Made by a program: the position numbers and the translations under genes. 19,125 nt of DNA. It comes from an uncultured Clostridia bacterium. GTDB lineage: Bacteria; Bacillota_A; Clostridia; Oscillospirales; Oscillospiraceae. The stretch is taken from positions 1 to 19,125 of the forward strand of contig CASEPH010000198.1 in NCBI GenBank assembly GCA_949289625.1. Reading direction: 5' to 3'. This document shows, in pieces, positions 14,976 through 19,125 of the stretch; position 1 is the first letter of the stretch, and every line of letters starts with the position of its first letter. The notes beneath the pieces were generated by a model. The model worked only from the letters and a program-made list of their open reading frames with translations, ran no database searches and was not told where the DNA came from.

Positions 14976-15873
14976 ATTGCAGTTCTCTGCCAGCCAGTTC
15001 TGCCGCCACAGCACCATCTCCCAAAGCCGTGACGATCTGGCGGATCTCCTTCTTCCGAATATCGCCTGCGGCGAAAATTCCCGGGCAGGAGGTCCGGCAG
15101 TCCTCTCCAGCAGCGATATACCCTTCCGGAGTGGTTTCCACCACACCCTGGTAGAGCTCCGGTGCCGGGCTCAGGCCAATGGCCACGAAAACGCCTCCCA
15201 CTTGCAGGGTCCGTGTCTGTCCCTTTTGCTGGATCACCACGCCGGTGACCTTCTCCTCTCCCAAGATCTCCTGCACCTGGGTCTCAAAAAGGATTTCAAT
15301 GTTCTCCCGCTGGCGGACCCATTCCACCAGGGATTCCTGTCCCCGGAAGGCATCCCGCCGCACCAGCAGATAGACATGGGTACAGATTCCAGAGAGGTAC
15401 AAAGCGTCCTCCAGCGCGGTATTTCCGCCGCCCACCACGGCCACATTCTGTCCCCGGAAGAAGGCACCATCACACACGGCACAGAAGCCCACGCCCTTGC
15501 CGGACAGTCTGGCTTCCCCCGGCACCTCCAAATGCCGTCGACGGACGCCCATGGCCAGGATCACCCTGCGGGCTTCCACCTGGTTGCCGCTCTCGGTGAC
15601 CACACGAATGTGGTCCTTCTGGGGCTCCAATTTGGCCGCTCGTTCGTAGATGGTCTCCACTTGCATATCCGTCACCTGCTGGGCGAACCGCATGGTGAGC
15701 TCCCATCCCTCGGCATCGGGCGATCCCGGCATGTTCTCAATGATACTGGTCTCCGCCATCTGACCGCCGTAGGTTTTCTCCTCCATGATCAGTGTGCTGC
15801 GTCCAGCCCGGGCACTGTAGAGTGCCGCAGTCAATCCCGCCGGACCGCCGCCAATGATACAAATATCATACAT
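14974..15873 (-). CDS. trxB: Thioredoxin reductase (TrxB family)
   Basis: The 299-residue flavoprotein has an N-terminal FAD motif GGGPAG (8–13), a redox-active CAVC (C131–C134, in FCAVCDG), an NADPH-domain GGGNTALEDALYL (148–160) and RRDAFR (172–177), which corresponds to the NADPH-binding HRRxxxR motif with its first His missing. GIFAAGD (265–271) is the second FAD site. It should reduce thioredoxin or a similar small dithiol protein; none is encoded here. GGAGGAGG lies 7 bases before the ATG. A strong terminator ends 17 bases upstream of the start, leaving no room for a promoter in between. Confidence 0.9.
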   Translation of the reverse strand: MYDICIIGGGPAGLTAALYSARAGRSTLIMEEKTYGGQMAETSIIENMPGSPDAEGWELTMRFAQQVTDMQVETIYERAAKLEPQKDHIRVVTESGNQVEARRVILAMGVRRRHLEVPGEARLSGKGVGFCAVCDGAFFRGQNVAVVGGGNTALEDALYLSGICTHVYLLVRRDAFRGQESLVEWVRQRENIEILFETQVQEILGEEKVTGVVIQQKGQTRTLQVGGVFVAIGLSPAPELYQGVVETTPEGYIAAGEDCRTSCPGIFAAGDIRKKEIRQIVTALGDGAVAAELAGRELQ

Positions 15874-15890
15874 TGTGCTTCCTCCTCCAA

Positions 15891-15922
15891 AAAATATCCC
15901 TGCCGCAAAGCAGGGATATTTT
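15891..15922 (-). terminator. Strong hairpin terminator between the repeat-protein gene and trxB
   Basis: AAAATATCCCTGC (15891–15903) and GCAGGGATATTTT (15910–15922) form a perfect 13-base stem with a 6-base loop. Read on the minus strand, the stem ends in a run of six T, as expected for termination of the gene ending at 15929. The trxB ribosome site begins right after, so some readthrough seems necessary. Confidence 0.8.
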
Positions 15923-15928
15923 GTCTTT

Positions 15929-16300
15929 TTATTCCGACTCTTCTTCGGTTTCGGGTTCCTTGGCCTCGGGGCTATCCTCTTTCAGCTCATTCATCAACTC
16001 CGGATTCCCGGTAATAATCACATCGGGCTCCCCGTCGCCAGTGAGATCTGCCACAACGGTGTCCATTTCTCCATCGCCGGTGGTATCTGCCGTCACGGTG
16101 TCGATCTTTCCATCGCCATCCAGATCCTCCAACTTGACGTCTGCTGCGCCGTCGCCGTCCAGATCCAGGAAAATTGCCTCTTCGGAGGTCTCTTCGGCCT
16201 GCTTTTTCTTCATGAGCTGAACCGCCGCTACCGTCGCAGCGCCTGCCGCTACCACGGTGCCCAAGGCCACCAGCCCGCCGATCTTATGCTTTTTACTCAT
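15929..16300 (-). CDS. Small membrane protein with four 13-residue DxDGDGxxD-type repeats
   Basis: The 123-residue protein begins MSKKHK, has one hydrophobic helix at about 8–29 rich in Ala/Val/Gly, then KKK. Four calcium-loop-like motifs follow: DLDGDGAAD (46), DLDGDGKID (59), DTTGDGEMD (72) and DLTGDGEPD (85), each starting exactly 13 residues after the last. The tail (101–123) is strongly acidic. The loops resemble EF-hand/dockerin or VCBS/FG-GAP calcium sites, so Ca2+ binding is likely, but the full fold is not recognised. An external C-terminus is probable but not certain, as both helix ends are basic. The ATG at 16300 is preferred over a TTG just before it; GGGAG lies about 9 bases upstream. 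I do not recognise a named family. Confidence 0.8.
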   Translation of the reverse strand: MSKKHKIGGLVALGTVVAAGAATVAAVQLMKKKQAEETSEEAIFLDLDGDGAADVKLEDLDGDGKIDTVTADTTGDGEMDTVVADLTGDGEPDVIITGNPELMNELKEDSPEAKEPETEEESE

Positions 16301-16416
16301 CAAACTCAGCTCCCTTCTAATTTTGTGCCTATGCGTTATATTGCCCGTATTCTAGCACGCCCCTTGAAAAAGTGTGTGAACAAATCATAAATATTTCCCT
16401 GTCCTCCGGCCAGCCA

Positions 16417-17634
16417 TTATTGGTCCCGGAACTGGGAGGGCGTGGTACCCTCGTACTTTTTAAACGCCCGGTTCATGGACAAAAAGCTGGTATACCCTAC
16501 AATCTGGGCAATTTGCTTCATGGTTTTATCAGAACGCATCAAGCTTTTGGCAGCCGCCAGCCGCACATGCTGGATCGTCTCATAGATGCCCCGCCCAGTG
16601 TACTGCTTGAATACCCGGGTGGCATAGGAGGGGGTGATGCCAAAGGCGGCAGATACCTCTGTCAAGCCCAGATTTTCCTCCATATAATGATCCTCAATAT
16701 AGACGCTCATCTTATCCACCCATTGGGGCTTCGGCTCCTGCACATCCTTATCCCGTTTCCGACAGACGGCATCAAACAGTTCATCCATATTTCCCGTGAG
16801 CTCTGACAGGGTTTTTGCCTCCACGATCTGAGGTCCAGGATTGAGCCGGTAGTAGAAATCGTCGCCCATGGCAGCTTTGAATTCCTCCAGCGCGTCCAGA
16901 ATCTTGCAGCAGATTCCCCCCAGCCGTACCCGCAGGATCTTGACCGTAGGCCGGGCCTGGAGAAATTCCCGGTCAATCATCTCATGGAGCACATATTTGA
17001 CGCCGCCTGCATCCATCATCTGAAGCTTGGTGATCAGCTTTTTATCCAGCACCGTCAGATCCGAGCGGATCATGGGCAGATACTCGCCGCACAGGTCCTC
17101 ATAAAAGGTGACCTGCTGGTCCTGCTCCAGGAATGTGTTATACCACAGCACCTCCCGAGCCTGCACATAGGCTTCCGGCAGCGACGTTAGACCCTGCACC
17201 TGCTCGCTGACGGCAATGGTGACACTCACGTTAAATTCTGTCTCCAGAACCTCCATCATCTCCCGCAGCAGCTGCCGCAGCTGCCGCCGAAATGCGGACC
17301 ATTCCTGCTTGAGATTCACAACGGCCACCATCTGATAATCCTTCTCCGCTTCCACCGAAATATTCTCCCGGCCCAGCAGTTCATGAAGCATATTACTCAA
17401 TAGGAAAAAGTGATGCTTTGTGGCGTCCAGCCATTCTGCCTCCGTGGAAAACACATTGCTCCAGCGTTCAATCTGCACAATCAATATGGCAAATCGGTCA
17501 GTCTCCGGATAAAATGCCGCACCTGCGCATACCTTCTTCAGCTCCTGCTCGTCCCGAATGAACATGGGGCTTGTCAGATGGGACACCAACAGGTCTGTCA
17601 GGTGAATATTCTCTCCCATATTCCTTGTCTGCAT
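16417..17634 (-). CDS. AraC-family transcriptional regulator (YesN-like, no receiver domain)
   Basis: The 405-residue protein ends in an AraC-type double helix-turn-helix (about 305–405), with LGLTEVSAAFGITPSYATRVFKQYTG and the second helix pair MKQIAQIVGYTSFLSMNRAFKKYEGTTP. The middle region (about 45–180) looks like the degenerate GGDEF-like domain of YesN-type regulators, ending in EAYVQAREVLWYNTFLEQ. There is no N-terminal receiver phosphorylation site and no membrane segment, so it likely senses a cytoplasmic signal. GGAAGGTG lies 8 bases before the ATG. It is divergent from a sugar-type binding protein gene, so it most likely controls that transport locus. No clear terminator was found after it. 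Confidence 0.88.
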   Translation of the reverse strand: MQTRNMGENIHLTDLLVSHLTSPMFIRDEQELKKVCAGAAFYPETDRFAILIVQIERWSNVFSTEAEWLDATKHHFFLLSNMLHELLGRENISVEAEKDYQMVAVVNLKQEWSAFRRQLRQLLREMMEVLETEFNVSVTIAVSEQVQGLTSLPEAYVQAREVLWYNTFLEQDQQVTFYEDLCGEYLPMIRSDLTVLDKKLITKLQMMDAGGVKYVLHEMIDREFLQARPTVKILRVRLGGICCKILDALEEFKAAMGDDFYYRLNPGPQIVEAKTLSELTGNMDELFDAVCRKRDKDVQEPKPQWVDKMSVYIEDHYMEENLGLTEVSAAFGITPSYATRVFKQYTGRGIYETIQHVRLAAAKSLMRSDKTMKQIAQIVGYTSFLSMNRAFKKYEGTTPSQFRDQ

Positions 17635-17669
17635 TCGTGTTGCACCTTCCTGCCTGAATTTCTCTGTTT

Positions 17670-17697
17670 TCTATATAGTATCAAATTTCGTGGTCAA
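17670..17697 (-). promoter_or_regulatory. Probable promoter of the AraC-family regulator
   Basis: On the minus strand TTGACC (17692–17697) and TATAGA (17670–17675) are 16 bases apart. An overlapping alternative, TTGATT with TACTAT and 18 bases between, uses the same region. Either gives a short leader before the ATG at 17634. Confidence 0.5.
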
Positions 17698-17714
17698 GAA
17701 TCAAGATTATTGCG

Positions 17715-17752
17715 GAATTAAAGTCAAAAATTCATATTTCAATCCTTAATTC
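17715..17752. promoter_or_regulatory. Spaced inverted repeat, candidate AraC-regulator site
   Basis: GAATTAA (17715–17721) and TTAATTC (17746–17752) are perfect inverted copies with centres 31 bases apart, about three helical turns. The right copy ends just before the -35 region of the binding-protein promoter. The stretch also has repeated TCAA elements, including TCAAGA twice (17694 and 17701). In AT-rich DNA such a match can arise by chance. Confidence 0.35.
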
Positions 17753-17758
17753 TGTCAG

Positions 17759-17787
17759 TTTTCCCTGGGCTGCCACTGTGTTATAGT
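17759..17787 (+). promoter_or_regulatory. Activator-type promoter of the sugar-binding lipoprotein gene
   Basis: TATAGT (17782–17787) with a TG one base upstream forms an extended -10. The region 17 bases before it reads TTTTCC, a poor -35. A weak -35 beside a divergent AraC gene fits a promoter that needs an activator. The leader would be about 41 bases. Confidence 0.5.
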
Positions 17788-17834
17788 GAGGTGAGGTAGA
17801 TTATCTGCCAATTTAAGCAACAGGAGGATACGCT

Positions 17835-19125
17835 ATGAAAAAGAATACGAAGAAGCTCCTTGCACTGTTACTGGCCCTGACCCTAGTTCTTGGACTTCTG
17901 GCCGGCTGTGGCAGCAATGAGACCACATCTGCCACCTCCAGCACCGAAGAGGCTACTGCTTCTGCACCGGAGACGGCACCTGAAGAGACGGAGTAAGGGG
18001 AAGCGCCTGCTCCAGAAACGCCCGCCGACTCCACTGTTGAGGAGCCCACTTCCACGGAAGAAGGCGCAGCCGAGTCCACCGGCGAGGTGGTTTTGGAAGC
18101 GGTGGAGCTGCCCATCGAAGAGGAAGCTGTCCACTACAGCTGCTGGATGCCCGTGGCCCCCTATGTCAGCACCATGATCAACCTGGAGGAGTTCTCCGAT
18201 CAGATCGCCATGGTCAAGCTGATCAACGAGACCACCAACGTCTACATCGACTTTAACGCGGTGGCCGGTGGTATGGCTGAGGAAGAAACCTTCAACCTGA
18301 TGATTGCCGGCGGCGACTACACCGATATCATCGGCGTCATGAACTACTATGCCGGTGCCCGGAACAGCTCCGGCCACGAGCGTGCCATCGAGGAAGGCGT
18401 CATTGTAGATCTTTATGACGACCTCAAGGAGTACGCCCCCAACTACTGGAATCTTTTGACCTCTGATCCCAATGCCTATATGTCCGTGCGGACCCAGTCC
18501 GGTTACATGGGCTGTATCGCCCAGCTGCTGAAAAAGGCCGGCATGGAAAACCAGGGCATGATCGTCCGGAAGGACTGGTTTGAGGCCTCCGGAGTGGAGA
18601 GCCTGGACACCCTGGATCAGTACGAGGAATACCTGACCTACTGTAAGGACACCTATGGTGCCTACGCCTACCTGCAGTACGAAGGTCTGGACACCGACTG
18701 GGGTGCCGCCTTCAACATCACTCCCGGCAGCTTTAACGTGGTGGATGGCCAGGTGGTCCATTCCTATACCACCCAGGCCTTCCAGGACTATCTCGTCAAG
18801 ATGAACGACTGGTACCTGAAGGGTCTGTTCAACGACGACTTCTACAACGACATCGACATCACCACAGTCCGGATGGATATGGCCAACGACCTGTGCTCCT
18901 TCGTGGACGGCTCTGCGGAAGGCATGAGCAATATCTTTGACTTCAACCCGGAGAACAGTGCCATGGAGCTGATGGCTACCGCTTATCCCAAGGCGGAAGG
19001 CGTGGACGAGATTCATGTGGGCTTTGAGTCCCGGCTCATCAAGAACGCTGACACCTGGGCCGTGTCCACCGCCTGCGAGGACTATGTCCCCCTGCTGAAG
19101 CTGGTGAACTGGCTGTACTCCGAAG
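17835..19125 (+). pseudogene. Sugar-type ABC substrate-binding lipoprotein gene with in-frame TAA; runs off window
   Basis: ATG at 17835 with AGGAGG 7 bases upstream opens a lipoprotein: MKKNTKKLLALLLALTLVLG, lipobox LAGC, lipidated C25, then a Ser/Thr/Ala/Glu/Pro linker. Codon 54 (17994–17996) is TAA. The same frame then continues without a stop to the window end, about 376 more codons. That part has solute-binding features such as YSCWMPVAPYVSTMINLEEF, ETFNLMIAGGDYTDIIGV, MIVRKDWFEASGVESLDTLD and TWAVSTACEDYVPLLKLVNW. It resembles the LplA/LipO-type oligosaccharide-binding proteins that pair with YesN-like regulators. As read, only a 53-residue lipopeptide is made. A single substitution (for example GAA to TAA) explains the break. 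A sequencing error or stop readthrough are alternatives. No good internal start with a signal peptide follows. Confidence 0.8.

Noticed and set aside
15929..16300. Type I dockerin of a cellulosome
   Set aside because: Dockerins have two about 22-residue repeats with linker helices; here there are four 13-residue repeats and a membrane helix, so the match is only in the calcium loops.
17883..19016. 377-residue minus-strand open frame over the broken binding-protein gene
   Set aside because: It is tempting because the plus-strand gene has a stop. But the plus strand has the ribosome site, lipobox and solute-binding sequence, while the antisense product is a Val/His/Gly-rich shadow.

Overview
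The window looks like a chromosomal segment of a gut-type Clostridia bacterium, most plausibly of the Oscillospiraceae/Flavonifractor–Oscillibacter kind. This is inferred from the G+C-rich coding sequence with AT-rich promoters, strong AAGGAGG-type ribosome sites, S-layer-homology (SLH) anchoring, a DUF1848 protein, a ferredoxin–nitroreductase fusion, and a YesN-type AraC regulator divergent from a sugar-binding lipoprotein. I see no phage, IS element, CRISPR array, tRNA or rRNA. Protein names rest on motifs read by eye; no database search was run.

Left part (1–6947, all minus strand). A PIN-like protein runs off the left edge and follows a secreted GH24 lysozyme with three SLH repeats, which has its own promoter. 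To the right is a compact seven-gene operon read from a promoter near position 7000 down to 1917. In order it encodes a Mrp/NBP35-type P-loop ATPase, a PflA-like radical SAM protein, an alpha/beta hydrolase, a gamma carbonic anhydrase, a zinc-dependent phospholipase C-like protein, a 2x[4Fe-4S] ferredoxin–nitroreductase fusion and a DUF1653 protein. Several junctions overlap (TAATG or ATGA), so the genes are probably translationally coupled. The Mrp-like protein may supply clusters to the two Fe-S proteins made from the same transcript.

Middle (7130–9572, plus strand). A divergent promoter drives an RlmD-type 23S rRNA uracil methyltransferase and a DUF1848 protein, ending in a clear intrinsic terminator. 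A perfect dyad lies between the two divergent promoters.

Branched-chain amino-acid (or related) ABC importer (9750–14970, plus strand). A lipoprotein substrate-binding protein with its own promoter is followed by two strong hairpins and then livH, livM, livG and livF with overlapping or nearly overlapping ends. LivM and LivG both appear longer than usual. A bidirectional terminator separates livF from the convergent trxB.

Right part (14974–19125). On the minus strand are thioredoxin reductase, a small membrane protein with four exact 13-residue DxDGDGxxD-type repeats, and an AraC-family regulator. A strong terminator sits between the repeat-protein gene and trxB. Divergent from the regulator is a sugar-type solute-binding lipoprotein gene that runs off the right edge. 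Its frame is broken by one TAA at codon 54, in the low-complexity linker, yet stays open for over 1.1 kb beyond it. It is therefore a recent nonsense pseudogene, a sequence error or a readthrough candidate.
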